A stretch of DNA of 64,000 nucleotides from the NCBI RefSeq assembly GCF_028473745.1, contig NZ_CP101137.1:4154001-4218000 (forward strand), read 5' to 3'. The stretch comes from Streptomyces sp. M92. GTDB lineage: Bacteria; Actinomycetota; Actinomycetes; Streptomycetales; Streptomycetaceae. The notes under the pieces were generated by a model, which was given only the letters and a program-made list of their open reading frames with translations, did not search any database and was not told the origin of the DNA. Positions within the stretch are counted from its first letter, which is position 1. Each line of letters opens with the position of its first letter. Positions 9,960 through 18,278 of this stretch are shown in pieces. The translations under genes and the position numbers were made by a program.

Positions 9960-10031
9960 GATTGCCGGTGGAGCTCCGCACTTGTCAAGAGGGGGCGGCG
10001 TAAAACGGTCACCGCGCGTTAGGTTGACCGG

Positions 10032-10298
10032 GTGCGATTGAGAGTGGAGTTCACGACCGAGCCCTTCGACCTGGACGAGGCGCCCGCGCACGCGGTGGTC
10101 GCCCGTGAGGTCGTCGAGGCCGCGGAGCTGGACGAGGTGGACGTCGGCCCGTTCGGCAACACCGCCGAGGGCGGCGCCGACGCGGTGCTCACCGCGGTGG
10201 ACGCGCTGCTGCGCCGGTCCCTGGAGGCCGGGGCCACCCGGATCTCCCTCCAGGTCAACGTCGTCGGGCAGGGCGCCGAAGGGGAGGGTGAGCGGTGA
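10032..10298 (+). CDS. Thiamine-binding/MTH1187-like small protein
   Basis: An 88-residue protein. The signature GPFGNTAEGGADAVLTAVDALLRRSLEAGATRISLQVNVV resembles the COG0011/DUF77 ferredoxin-like fold described as thiamine (hydroxymethylpyrimidine) binding. The GTG start at 10032 has little leader. It overlaps the next gene by 4 nt (GTGA), so the two are translationally coupled. Divergent from hyi. A thiamine link would be sensible beside the ThDP enzyme Gcl, but this is speculation. Confidence 0.6.
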   Translation: MRLRVEFTTEPFDLDEAPAHAVVAREVVEAAELDEVDVGPFGNTAEGGADAVLTAVDALLRRSLEAGATRISLQVNVVGQGAEGEGER

Positions 10299-10663
10299 CC
10301 GGCCCGGGTCAGGAGCCCTTCATCGCGGCCGTCAAGCCCCTGGTCGACGCCATCGGCGGCGAGATGCTGCCGCCCGACGAGGCCGGTCAGGACGATGTCG
10401 TCCTCGCCTGGGAGGGTGCCGACGTCGTCGCGGTGCGCCTGCCCCAGCTCGCCGACTCCCTCGACCACATCCTCGCGGCCATGGAGCGCCGGCAGGGCAG
10501 GCCGCTGGCGGACCTGGACCGGCGCGCCAAGCAGGAGGTCGTACGCACCCTGGAGGCGCGCGGAGCCTTCTCCGTGCGGCACGGCGTGGAGACCGTCGCG
10601 AGCGCCCTCGGCGTCAGCCGCTTCACCGTCTACAACTACCTCAACCGCGAGAAGGACGCCTGA
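10295..10663 (+). CDS. Helix-turn-helix regulator, YheO/DauR C-terminal type
   Basis: A 122-residue protein. The last ~45 residues (TLEARGAFSVRHGVETVASALGVSRFTVYNYLNRE) form a Fis-like HTH as in the C-terminus of YheO/DauR regulators. The first ~70 residues (FIAAVKPLVDAIGGEMLPPDEAGQDDVVLAWEG) are a short ligand/PAS-like part. GTG start overlaps the upstream gene's stop, and a strong terminator follows. A possible regulator of the flanking urate or glyoxylate genes; target unknown. Confidence 0.7.
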   Translation: MTGPGQEPFIAAVKPLVDAIGGEMLPPDEAGQDDVVLAWEGADVVAVRLPQLADSLDHILAAMERRQGRPLADLDRRAKQEVVRTLEARGAFSVRHGVETVASALGVSRFTVYNYLNREKDA

Positions 10664-10688
10664 CCTGCGCGGGAGCCCCACATCACGA

Positions 10689-10715
10689 GCCGCCGTCCGG
10701 TATCCGGACGGCGGC
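10689..10715 (+). terminator. Hairpin terminator after the HTH gene
   Basis: A perfect 12-bp stem GCCGCCGTCCGG / CCGGACGGCGGC with 3-nt loop, followed by TTTCG, 26 bp after the stop at 10663. Confidence 0.85.
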
Positions 10716-10733
10716 TTTCGTAACACCGAATTT

Positions 10734-10775
10734 TCAACAAAGTGTTGACGCGTTGTTTCCGAGGGCGTTAGCTAT
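10734..10775 (+). promoter_or_regulatory. uraD promoter with TCAACA-N3-TGTTGA box
   Basis: TCAACAAAGTGTTGA (10734-10748) overlaps a TTGACG -35 (10745-10750). A TAGCTAT -10 (10769-10775) follows after 18 nt. The catalase promoter reads the same over 17 of 18 bases around this box on its own strand. No AllR-type box is seen here. Confidence 0.6.
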
Positions 10776-10812
10776 CGGCACGCCCGTTCAGCACAAGGCC
10801 ACGGAGGCTCCC

Positions 10813-11322
10813 GTGACGTCCACTTCCGCGTCGGGCCTGGCCCGTTTCAACGCCCTCGAGGAGTCCGCGGCACTCGCGGAACTCCACGAGGCGTGTGCCT
10901 CGACGGCGTGGGCCCGGCACCTGCTCGCCGCCCGCCCCTACGCCACCACCGAGGAACTGTACGCCGCGAGTGACGCCGCCATGGCCGAGCTGACGGCGGA
11001 CGACCTCGCCGAGGCGATGGCCGGGCACCCGCCCATCGGCCGCCCCAAGCCGGGCGACCCGACCTCCTCCCGGGAGCAGGCCGGCATGGCCGGCGCCTCG
11101 GAGGAACTCAAGGCGGAGATGCTCGAACTCAACCTGGCCTACCAGGACAAGTTCGGCCACGTCTTCCTCATCTGCGCCACCGGCCGGACCGGCGAGCAGA
11201 TGCGGGACGCGGTCAAGGAGCGGATCGGCAACTCGCCCGAGCAGGAGCGGGAGATCGTCCGCACCGAACTGGGGAAGATCAACCGCATCCGCCTTTCCCG
11301 ACTCGTCGAACAGGACGCCTGA
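10813..11322 (+). CDS. uraD: OHCU decarboxylase
   Basis: Decarboxylates 2-oxo-4-hydroxy-4-carboxy-5-ureidoimidazoline stereospecifically to S-allantoin. The 169-residue protein has the all-helical family pattern, with the catalytic His in MAGHPPIGRP, then SSREQAGM and the NLAYQDKFGHVFLICATGRT helix. GTG 10813 is chosen because GGAGG lies 5 nt upstream; the much longer open frame overlaps the HTH gene and terminator. First gene of uraD-uraH-uricase. Confidence 0.93.
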   Translation: MTSTSASGLARFNALEESAALAELHEACASTAWARHLLAARPYATTEELYAASDAAMAELTADDLAEAMAGHPPIGRPKPGDPTSSREQAGMAGASEELKAEMLELNLAYQDKFGHVFLICATGRTGEQMRDAVKERIGNSPEQEREIVRTELGKINRIRLSRLVEQDA

Positions 11323-11324
11323 CC

Positions 11325-11726
11325 ATGAGCACCAGCACCACCGCCTCCGTGTCCACGCACATCCTGGACACCAGCGTCGGCCGCCCCGCCGAGGCAGTCG
11401 CCGTCCAGCTCGCCGCCCGCTCGGGCAGCGATGCGGACTGGCAGACACTCGGCGGCTCCGCGACCGACGCCGACGGCCGGTGCAAGGACCTCCCGGCCCT
11501 GCCGGAGGGCACCACACACGTACGGCTCGACTTCGACACCGAGACGTACTTCGCCAAGAAACAAGCCGCGGCCCAGCAGGACGCCCCCGCGCTCCGGGAC
11601 AGCGAGAACGGCCGGCCGGTGTTCTTCCCCGAGGTCACCATCACCTTCGCGGTGGTGCCCGGGGAGCACTACCACGTTCCGCTGCTGCTCAACCCGTTCG
11701 GCTACTCCGTTTACCGAGGGAGCTGA
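11325..11726 (+). CDS. uraH: 5-Hydroxyisourate hydrolase (transthyretin-related)
   Basis: Hydrolyses 5-hydroxyisourate from uricase to OHCU. The 133-residue protein has the HxLD motif near the N-terminus (THILDTSVGRPA) and the diagnostic C-terminal YRGS. ATG 11325 follows the uraD stop by 2 nt. An insertion-like segment (AKKQAAAQQDAPALRDSENG) lengthens the central loop relative to the enterobacterial enzyme. Confidence 0.93.
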   Translation: MSTSTTASVSTHILDTSVGRPAEAVAVQLAARSGSDADWQTLGGSATDADGRCKDLPALPEGTTHVRLDFDTETYFAKKQAAAQQDAPALRDSENGRPVFFPEVTITFAVVPGEHYHVPLLLNPFGYSVYRGS

Positions 11727-11733
11727 CCGACAC

Positions 11734-12669
11734 ATGACCCGTTTCGTCCTGGGACAGAACCAGTACGGCAAGGCAGAGAACCGCGTCGTCAAGATCACGC
11801 GTGACGGCGACACGCACCACATCAAGGACCTGAACGTCTCCGTCGCCCTCTCCGGCGACATGGAGGAGGTCCACCGCAGCGGGTCCAACGCGAACGTCCT
11901 GCCGACCGACACCACCAAGAACACGGTGTTCGCCTTCGCCAAGGAGCACGGCATCGAGAGCGCCGAGGACCTCGGCGTCAAGCTCGCCCGCCACTTCGTC
12001 GACAACAACGAGCCGATCCACCGGGCCCGCATCCGCATCGAGGAGTACGGCTGGGAGCGGATCGAGACCTCGAAGGGCGGCTCCCGCTTCGTCGGCTCCG
12101 ACGAGATCGCCCACTCCTTCGTCCGCAAGGGCCAGGAGACCCGCGTCGCGGAGATCACCTACGACGGCCACGGCATCCAGGTGCTCTCCGGCTTCAAGGA
12201 CCTCACCGTCCTGAACTCGACCAACTCCGAGTTCTTCGGCTACCTGAAGGACAAGTACACCACCCTCAAGGAGGACTACGACCGTATCCTCGCCACCACC
12301 GTCTCCACCTGGTGGCGGCACAACTGGGACGGCATCGACTCGCACGCCCCGGACTGGGACCGGTCGTACAACGGGGTGCGCAAGCACGCGCTCCAGGCCT
12401 TCGCCGAGACGTACTCGTACTCGCTCCAGCAGACCCTCTTCGAGATGGGTGTGCGGGTGCTGAACTCGCGCGACGAGGTCGACGAGATCCGCTTCTCGAT
12501 GCCCAACAAGCACCACTTCCGCTCGGACCTGTCGCCGTTCGGGATCGACAACGAGGCCAAGGACGGCGCCGTGTACTACGCCGCCGACCGGCCCTACGGC
12601 CTGATCGAGGCCACCATCCTGCGGGACGGCGCCGAGCAGCTGATCCCGGTCGACATGACCAACCTCTGA
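11734..12669 (+). CDS. Urate oxidase (uricase)
   Basis: Cofactor-free oxidation of urate to 5-hydroxyisourate with release of H2O2. The 311-residue protein has the active-site Thr in LPTDTTKNTVFAFAK, the Lys of YGKAENRV, and the QVLSGFKDLTVLNSTNSEF and MPNKHHF segments of uricases. ATG 11734 comes 7 nt after uraH, so the three genes are an operon ordered opposite to the chemistry. The H2O2 produced explains the co-regulated catalase. Confidence 0.95.
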   Translation: MTRFVLGQNQYGKAENRVVKITRDGDTHHIKDLNVSVALSGDMEEVHRSGSNANVLPTDTTKNTVFAFAKEHGIESAEDLGVKLARHFVDNNEPIHRARIRIEEYGWERIETSKGGSRFVGSDEIAHSFVRKGQETRVAEITYDGHGIQVLSGFKDLTVLNSTNSEFFGYLKDKYTTLKEDYDRILATTVSTWWRHNWDGIDSHAPDWDRSYNGVRKHALQAFAETYSYSLQQTLFEMGVRVLNSRDEVDEIRFSMPNKHHFRSDLSPFGIDNEAKDGAVYYAADRPYGLIEATILRDGAEQLIPVDMTNL

Positions 12670-12677
12670 CGCGGGAC

Positions 12678-12715
12678 GCGCGCCACCGGCCCGGCCGCTC
12701 GGGCCGGTGGCGCGC
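12678..12715 (+). terminator. Strong hairpin between uricase and permease genes
   Basis: A perfect 15-bp stem (GCGCGCCACCGGCCC / GGGCCGGTGGCGCGC) with 8-nt loop, starting 9 bp after the uricase stop. It probably ends or attenuates the operon before the permease. Confidence 0.8.
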
Positions 12716-12733
12716 CACACCGGAGGGAACACC

Positions 12734-14149
12734 ATGGCACAGCCTGCAACGGAGCCGGCGAAAGGCTCAAGTTCCACCCCGTCACCACAGGACACGAAGG
12801 ACGCCGTCACCTCCGTGCACCCGGTCGACGAGAAGCTCCACCCCTCGCGGCTCGTCCCCGCCGCACTCCAGCACATCGCCGCCATGTACGCGGGCGTCGT
12901 CACTCCTCCGCTGATCATCGGCCAGGCCGTCGGCCTCGACATCGAGGGCCGCACCCGGCTGATCGCGGCGAGTCTGCTCATCGCGGGCATCGCCACCCTG
13001 ATCCAGACCATCGGCGTCAAGGGCTTCGTCGGCAACCGGCTGCCCTTCGTCAACGCCGCCTCCTCGGCCGGCATCGCGCCGATCCTCGCGATCGCCGAGA
13101 CCAACAGTGAGGGCGGCCAACTCCCCGCCATCTACGGCGCGGTGATGGTCGCCGGTGTCTTCTGCCTCGCCGTCGGCCCCTTCTTCGGCCGCCTGCTGCG
13201 CTTCTTCCCGCCCCTGGTCACCGGCGTGGTCATCACCCTGATCGGCGTCACGCTGATGCCGGTCCCGGTCGGCTGGGCCCAGGGCGGCGACAAGGCCGCC
13301 GCCGACTTCGGCTCGATGCGCAACCTCGCGCTCGCCGCCTTCACCCTCGGCGTCATCCTCGTCATCCAGCGCTTCGGCAAGGGCTTCGTCAAGCAGGTCG
13401 CCCTGCTCTTCGGGCTGCTCATCGGCACCCTGGCCGCCATCCCCTTCGGCATGGCCGACTTCAGCGGCATCCAGTCCGCGCCCGTCGCCGCGCTGCCCAC
13501 GCCCTTCGCCTTCGGCGCCCCCGAGTTCCAGCCCGCCGCCATCCTGTCGCTGTGCATCGTGATGCTGGTCCTGATGACCGAGTCGTCCGCCGGCATGCTC
13601 GCCCTCGGCGAGATCTGCGACCGCCGCGCCGACTCCAAGGTCATCACCCGGGGCCTGCGCACCGACGGCCTCGCCACCCTGGTCGGCCCCGTCTTCGGCG
13701 GCTTCCCCACCTCCGCCTTCGCGCAGAACGTCGGCGTCGTCTCACTCACCCGGGTCCGCAGCCGCTACGTCGTCGCCGTCGCCGGCGCCACCCTGCTGGT
13801 CCTCGGCGCCTTCCCCGTCCTGGGCGCCGTGGTCTCCCTGGTGCCGATGCCGGTCCTGGGCGGCGCGGGCATCGTCCTCTTCGGCTCGATCGCGGTCAGC
13901 GGCATCCGTACGCTGTCCGAGGCCGGGCTCGACGACAGCTCCAACATCATCCTGGTCGCCGTGGCGCTCGGCGCGGGCATCATCCCGCTGGCCGCCCCGA
14001 CCTTCTACGCCGAGTTCCCCGCCTGGGCGCAGACCGTGCTCGGCTCCGGCATCAGCGCCGGCGCGCTCGTCGCGGTCACGCTCAACCTGTTCTTCCACCA
14101 TCTCGGCACCCGCGGCCGCCCCGCGCCCGCGGCACTCAAATCCTCCTAG
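12734..14149 (+). CDS. NAT/NCS2 purine permease (urate/xanthine type), first copy
   Basis: A 471-residue integral membrane protein with about 12-14 helices. The NAT signature FAQNVGVVSLTRVRSR and the N-terminal PAALQHIAAMYAGVVTPPLIIGQAVGL place it with xanthine/urate permeases (UacT/PucJK-like). ATG 12734 has GGAGGG 7 nt upstream; a 45-residue Ser/Thr-rich N-terminal arm precedes the first helix. It probably imports urate or xanthine by proton symport to feed the uricase operon. Confidence 0.9.
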   Translation: MAQPATEPAKGSSSTPSPQDTKDAVTSVHPVDEKLHPSRLVPAALQHIAAMYAGVVTPPLIIGQAVGLDIEGRTRLIAASLLIAGIATLIQTIGVKGFVGNRLPFVNAASSAGIAPILAIAETNSEGGQLPAIYGAVMVAGVFCLAVGPFFGRLLRFFPPLVTGVVITLIGVTLMPVPVGWAQGGDKAAADFGSMRNLALAAFTLGVILVIQRFGKGFVKQVALLFGLLIGTLAAIPFGMADFSGIQSAPVAALPTPFAFGAPEFQPAAILSLCIVMLVLMTESSAGMLALGEICDRRADSKVITRGLRTDGLATLVGPVFGGFPTSAFAQNVGVVSLTRVRSRYVVAVAGATLLVLGAFPVLGAVVSLVPMPVLGGAGIVLFGSIAVSGIRTLSEAGLDDSSNIILVAVALGAGIIPLAAPTFYAEFPAWAQTVLGSGISAGALVAVTLNLFFHHLGTRGRPAPAALKSS

Positions 14150-14221
14150 GGTCCTGCCGTGCCCTCCCCGCGGGTACTCGACTCCCCGCCCGCGGGCCGC
14201 ACCGAAAGAGAAGGAAGCAGC

Positions 14222-15637
14222 ATGGCAGCATCAGCGGCAGCCGATCGCGTCGCCGCCACCACGGCACCCGATCGCACCGTCATCGAGCACTGCGCCATCG
14301 CGACCGTCGACGCGGACGACACCGAGTACGCCTCGGGCCACGTCGTCCTCGCCGGCAACCGGATCGAGGCGGTCGGCGCGGGGCGGGCACCCGAGGACCT
14401 GGAGAACGTCGTACGCCGGATCGACGCGACCGGACACCTGGTCACGCCGGGTCTGGTCAACACCCACCACCACTTCTACCAGTGGCTCACCCGGGGCCTG
14501 GCCACCGACCACAACCTCTTCGACTGGCTGGTCGCGCTCTATCCCACGTGGGCGCGGATCGACGAGACGATGGCGTACGCGGCGGCCCAGGGCTCGCTCG
14601 CGATGATGGCCCGGGGCGGCGTCACCACGGCGGCGGACCACCACTACATCCACCCCCGGGGCGCCGGCGACCTGTCCGGCGCGATCATCCGCGCCGCCCG
14701 TGAGACGGGCGTCCGCTTCACCCTCGCCCGCGGCTCCATGGACCGCGGCGAGTCCGACGGCGGGCTGCCGCCGGACTTCGCGGTGGAGAGCCTGGACGAC
14801 GCGCTCGCCGCCACCGAGGCCACCGTGCGGGAGCACCACGACGCCTCCTTCGACGCGATGACCCAGATCGCCGTCGCGCCGTGCTCGCCCTTCTCCGTCT
14901 CAACCGAACTGATGCGCCAGGCAGCCGAGTTGGCACGCCGGCTGGGCGTGCGGCTGCACACCCACGGGTCGGAGACCGTGGAGGAGGAGAAGTTCTGCCA
15001 CGAGCTGTTCGGCATGGGCCCGACCGACTACTTCGAGTCCACCGGCTGGCTCGGCGAGGACGTGTGGATGGCGCACTGCGTCCACATGACCGACTCCGAC
15101 ATCGCCGCCTTCGCCCGCACCGGGACCGGCGTCGCCCACTGCCCCTCCTCCAACGCCCGTCTGGCCGCGGGCATCGCCCGGGTCCCCGACATGCTCGCCG
15201 CGGGCGTCCCGGTCGGCCTCGGCGTCGACGGCACCGCCTCCAACGAGTCCGGCGAACTGCACACCGAACTCCGAGGCGCCCTGCTGGTCAACCGCCTCGG
15301 CGCCCACCGCGAGGCCGCGCTGAACGCCCGCAAGGCGCTGCGCCTGGGCACCTACGGCGGGGCACAGGTGCTGGGCCGGGCCGCCGAGACCGGCTCGCTG
15401 GAGGCCGGCAAGCTCGCGGACCTGGTGCTGTGGCGGATGGACACGCTCGCCCACTCCTCGATCGCCGACCCGGTGACCGCCCTGGTCTTCGGTGCCCCGG
15501 CGCCGGTCACGGCGTCCTTCGCCGACGGCCGCCAGATCGTCGAGGACGGCCGGCTGCTCACGGTCGACGAGGACGCCGTGGCCCGTTCCACCCGGAACGA
15601 GGCACAACGGCTGGCGACCATCGCCGCACAGACCTGA
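14222..15637 (+). CDS. 8-Oxoguanine deaminase (COG0402 amidohydrolase)
   Basis: Predicted to deaminate 8-oxoguanine to urate, directly supplying uricase. The 471-residue metal-dependent amidohydrolase shows the HxH zinc site in NTHHHFYQW, later ligands in HTHGSETVEEEKF and MAHCVHM, and the final Asp in GVDGTASNESGELH. Specificity is inferred from overall resemblance to characterised 8-oxoguanine deaminases and from placement between two purine permeases; other aminohydrolase substrates remain possible. ATG 14222 has a GAAGGAAG ribosome-binding site. Confidence 0.82.
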   Translation: MAASAAADRVAATTAPDRTVIEHCAIATVDADDTEYASGHVVLAGNRIEAVGAGRAPEDLENVVRRIDATGHLVTPGLVNTHHHFYQWLTRGLATDHNLFDWLVALYPTWARIDETMAYAAAQGSLAMMARGGVTTAADHHYIHPRGAGDLSGAIIRAARETGVRFTLARGSMDRGESDGGLPPDFAVESLDDALAATEATVREHHDASFDAMTQIAVAPCSPFSVSTELMRQAAELARRLGVRLHTHGSETVEEEKFCHELFGMGPTDYFESTGWLGEDVWMAHCVHMTDSDIAAFARTGTGVAHCPSSNARLAAGIARVPDMLAAGVPVGLGVDGTASNESGELHTELRGALLVNRLGAHREAALNARKALRLGTYGGAQVLGRAAETGSLEAGKLADLVLWRMDTLAHSSIADPVTALVFGAPAPVTASFADGRQIVEDGRLLTVDEDAVARSTRNEAQRLATIAAQT

Positions 15638-15697
15638 ACACCGCACACCTCAAGACCTGAACACCTGAACACGGAAGAACCGAACACCACTTGATCT

Positions 15698-15725
15698 CCG
15701 GCCGGGAGGGACGGCTCCCGGCCGG
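15698..15725 (+). terminator. Hairpin terminator after the deaminase
   Basis: An 11-bp stem CCGGCCGGGAG / CTCCCGGCCGG with 6-nt loop, 60 bp after the deaminase stop. Confidence 0.7.
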
Positions 15726-15760
15726 TAGCCGTGGACCCGAGCGGGGTCCATGGCGGCCGT

Positions 15761-15796
15761 CTCCGGGGCGTGCGTCCCATACGCACGCCCCCGGAG
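15761..15796 (+). terminator. Second hairpin before the second permease
   Basis: CTCCGGGGCGTGCGT pairs with ACGCACGCCCCCGGAG, one bulged base, 5-nt loop. It lies within the 269-bp gap before 15907 and may be a back-up terminator or a leader structure of the permease mRNA. Confidence 0.5.
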
Positions 15797-15906
15797 CGGC
15801 TCCCGTTTCCCCGAACGGGGTCCGTCCCGGTCCCGCACGACCACCCGCACCACCTCCCTGACACCCGCGTCAATGCCGACGTGTAACCGACCGGAGGAAC
15901 GCCGCC

Positions 15907-17295
15907 GTGGCCGACCACCCTGTTGACGAGAAACTCCCGCCACTGAAAATGGCGACGACCGGCCTGCAGCACGTGGCCGCCATGTACGCCGGAGTCGTCG
16001 CCCCGCCCCTGATCGTCGGTGCGGCCATCGGCCTGACCGCGACCGAACTGACCTTCCTCACCGGCGCCTGCCTGTTCACCGCGGGCCTCGCCACCTTCCT
16101 GCAGACGCTCGGCATCTGGAAGATCGGTGCCCGGCTGCCCTTCGTCAACGGCGTCACCTTCGCCGGTGTCGCCCCCATGACCGCGATCGTCGCCTCCACC
16201 GAGGACAAGTCCGACGCGCTGCCGATCATCTTCGGCGCCGTCATCGTCGCCGGTCTCCTGGGCTTCTTCGCGGCGCCCTTCTTCAGCAAGGCGATCCGCT
16301 TCTTCCCGCCGGTCGTCACCGGCACCGTCATCACCCTCATAGGCGTGTCCCTGCTGCCCGTCGCCTTCGGCTGGGCACAGGGACCGAGCCCCGACGCCGA
16401 CGACTTCGGCTCCTCGACCAACCTGGGCCTGGCCGCCATCACCCTGGTCATCGTCCTCGTCCTGCGCCGCTTCACCCGTGGCTTCGTCAAGCAGATCGCC
16501 GTGCTGCTCGGCCTGGTCGCGGGCACGATCATCGCGATCCCGTTCGGCGTCACGGACTTCGGGCCGGTCGCGGACGCGAGCGTCGTAGGCTTCCCGACCC
16601 CGTTCCACTTCGGCGCCCCGCAGTTCCAGCTCGCCGCGATCCTGTCCATGTGCGTGGTGATGGTGGTCTCGATGACCGAGTCCACCGCCGACATGCTCGC
16701 CCTCGGGGAGATCGTGGACCGCAAGGCCGACGAGAAGACCATCGCGGCCGGCCTGCGCGCCGACACCCTCGGCTCGGCGGTCAGCCCGCTCTTCAACGGC
16801 TTCATGTGCAGCGCCTTCGCCCAGAACATCGGCCTGGTCGCGATGACGAAGATCCGCAGCCGTTACGTCGTCGCCGCGGGCGGCGGGTTCCTGGTGCTGA
16901 TGGGCCTGTGTCCGATGGCCGCCTCGCTCATCGCCGTGGTGCCCCGCCCGGTACTTGGCGGCGCGGGCATCGTCCTCTTCGGCTCCGTCGCGGCCAGCGG
17001 CATCCAGACCCTGGTCCGGGCGAGCCTGGACAAGGACAACAACGTCCTGATCGTGGCGGTCTCCCTGGCCGTCGGCATCATCCCGATCGCGGAGCCGGAG
17101 TTCTACCACGCGTTCCCGGAGAACGCGAAGATCATCCTGGACTCGGGCATCTCGACCGGCTGCGTCGTCGCCGTCCTGCTCAACCTGGTCTTCAACCACA
17201 TCGGCGGCCGGAAGCGGGACGCGGAGGAGGTCGCCCACCCCATGGAGGCGGGCGAGGAGATCACCGAGGCCACCCGGGCCCCGGCCACCCCGTGA
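15907..17295 (+). CDS. NAT/NCS2 purine permease, second copy
   Basis: A 462-residue paralogue of the permease at 12734, sharing HPVDEKL, LQHVAAMYAGVV.PPLI and FAQNIGLVAMTKIRSRYVV almost segment by segment but with a shorter N-terminus. GTG 15907 has GGAGGA about 9 nt upstream. Substrate is probably a purine base (xanthine, guanine or urate). Divergence from the first copy suggests a different specificity. Confidence 0.88.
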   Translation: MADHPVDEKLPPLKMATTGLQHVAAMYAGVVAPPLIVGAAIGLTATELTFLTGACLFTAGLATFLQTLGIWKIGARLPFVNGVTFAGVAPMTAIVASTEDKSDALPIIFGAVIVAGLLGFFAAPFFSKAIRFFPPVVTGTVITLIGVSLLPVAFGWAQGPSPDADDFGSSTNLGLAAITLVIVLVLRRFTRGFVKQIAVLLGLVAGTIIAIPFGVTDFGPVADASVVGFPTPFHFGAPQFQLAAILSMCVVMVVSMTESTADMLALGEIVDRKADEKTIAAGLRADTLGSAVSPLFNGFMCSAFAQNIGLVAMTKIRSRYVVAAGGGFLVLMGLCPMAASLIAVVPRPVLGGAGIVLFGSVAASGIQTLVRASLDKDNNVLIVAVSLAVGIIPIAEPEFYHAFPENAKIILDSGISTGCVVAVLLNLVFNHIGGRKRDAEEVAHPMEAGEEITEATRAPATP

Positions 17296-17327
17296 GGCCG
17301 GCACCGGGCGAACCCCGGGCCTTAACC

Positions 17328-17358
17328 GGGCCGGCGCCTCGACCAGAGGCGCCGGCCC
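17328..17358. terminator. Hairpin terminator after the second permease
   Basis: A perfect 13-bp stem GGGCCGGCGCCTC / GAGGCGCCGGCCC with a 5-nt loop, between convergent genes. Confidence 0.85.
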
Positions 17359-17402
17359 ACACACGTCCCGGGGACCAGTCCGGAGTCCGCACGAAGGCCG
17401 GC

Positions 17403-17774
17403 TCAGTCCGTCCACATGGCGCGCACGTAGGAGTCCAGGTCTTCCAGCAGACCGTCCTCCCTCTCGGGGGTCCGGGTGATCGAGCCGTCGCCCTTCTCGA
17501 GCATGACGATGGAGGGCAGCAGGAGCCCGCGCAGGAGACCGTGCAGGACGAAGTTGTCCGTGGAGCAGCATCTGTCGTACAGCCCCTGGGTGAACTGCTG
17601 GAACACCGCGAGATCCACGACACTCCCACCGAGTCGCTCGCTCTCGGTCAAGCCCGTGGGCATGCCGTGCAGTTCACCGGCTTCCCGGGCGAGGGCCGCG
17701 TAGGCCTGCCCCACCTTGAGCGCCGGATCCCAGAGCAACCTCGACCCGTCGGCGGCTTGGAACGGGTAACCCAT
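17403..17774 (-). CDS. Hypothetical protein, possibly DUF6086 family
   Basis: A 123-residue protein starting MGYPFQAADGSRLLWDPALKVGQAYAALA. The opening resembles DUF6086 proteins of Streptomyces as I remember them; this was not checked. Two adjacent Cys (YDRCCSTDNF) are notable. ATG 17774 has GGAGAGG 5 nt upstream. It follows the thioesterase gene by 35 bp on the same strand. Confidence 0.6.
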   Translation of the reverse strand: MGYPFQAADGSRLLWDPALKVGQAYAALAREAGELHGMPTGLTESERLGGSVVDLAVFQQFTQGLYDRCCSTDNFVLHGLLRGLLLPSIVMLEKGDGSITRTPEREDGLLEDLDSYVRAMWTD

Positions 17775-17809
17775 CAGAACCTCTCCGTCGCGAGTCGTAC
17801 CGTCCGGGG

Positions 17810-18232
17810 TCAGAGCTCGAACAGCTCTGGATCCGTCGCCAGGTCCTTGAACCGGCGCCCCGGTTCCGGCAGCAGTCTGCGTTCCCGCAGGTCCATGAGC
17901 CCGCCGACTCCCTCGATCTCGGCGGCCACCGTGCCGTCCGCCTTGCGGACCACCTGGACGATCCGGAAGGTCTTGCCCTCACCCCACTCGAAGGCACAGG
18001 TCACCTCCACCTCGTCACCGGCGAGTAGCTCCCGATGGAAGCGGATGGTCGTCTCCAGGGCGACGGGACCCACGCCCCGGGCCACGAGATCCGCTTGCCG
18101 GATACCGGCCGCCTCGAGCAGCGACCAGCGGGCGTGCTCCGCGTAGTTGAGGTACACGGACTGATTCAGATGCCCCTGTGTGTCGGTCTCGTACCCGCGG
18201 ACGGTCACGGGCACGGAAAACGGCTCGCTCAC
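17810..18232 (-). CDS. Hot-dog acyl-CoA thioesterase (4HBT/YbgC type)
   Basis: A 140-residue hot-dog protein. The segment GYETDTQGHLNQSVYLNYAEHARWSLLE holds the catalytic Asp and the pattern typical of 4-hydroxybenzoyl-CoA thioesterase-like enzymes. GTG 18232 has GGAGAGG 8 nt upstream. Substrate unknown. Confidence 0.82.
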   Translation of the reverse strand: MSEPFSVPVTVRGYETDTQGHLNQSVYLNYAEHARWSLLEAAGIRQADLVARGVGPVALETTIRFHRELLAGDEVEVTCAFEWGEGKTFRIVQVVRKADGTVAAEIEGVGGLMDLRERRLLPEPGRRFKDLATDPELFEL

Positions 18233-18278
18233 CGCTACCGCCTCTCCTCCTGGACGTGCTGACGGGACCGATCATGCC

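Noticed and set aside
11689..13131. Long antisense frame over uricase and the permease
   Set aside because: Composition artefact; the plus-strand genes are unambiguous and have ribosome-binding sites.
15632..15672. Three copies of ACCTGAACAC around the deaminase stop
   Set aside because: Short, irregularly spaced and in a 3' end; probably slippage with no evident function.
15352..17571. 739-residue antisense frame over the second permease
   Set aside because: Repetitive Gly/Asp/Val-rich shadow covering a real gene and a terminator.
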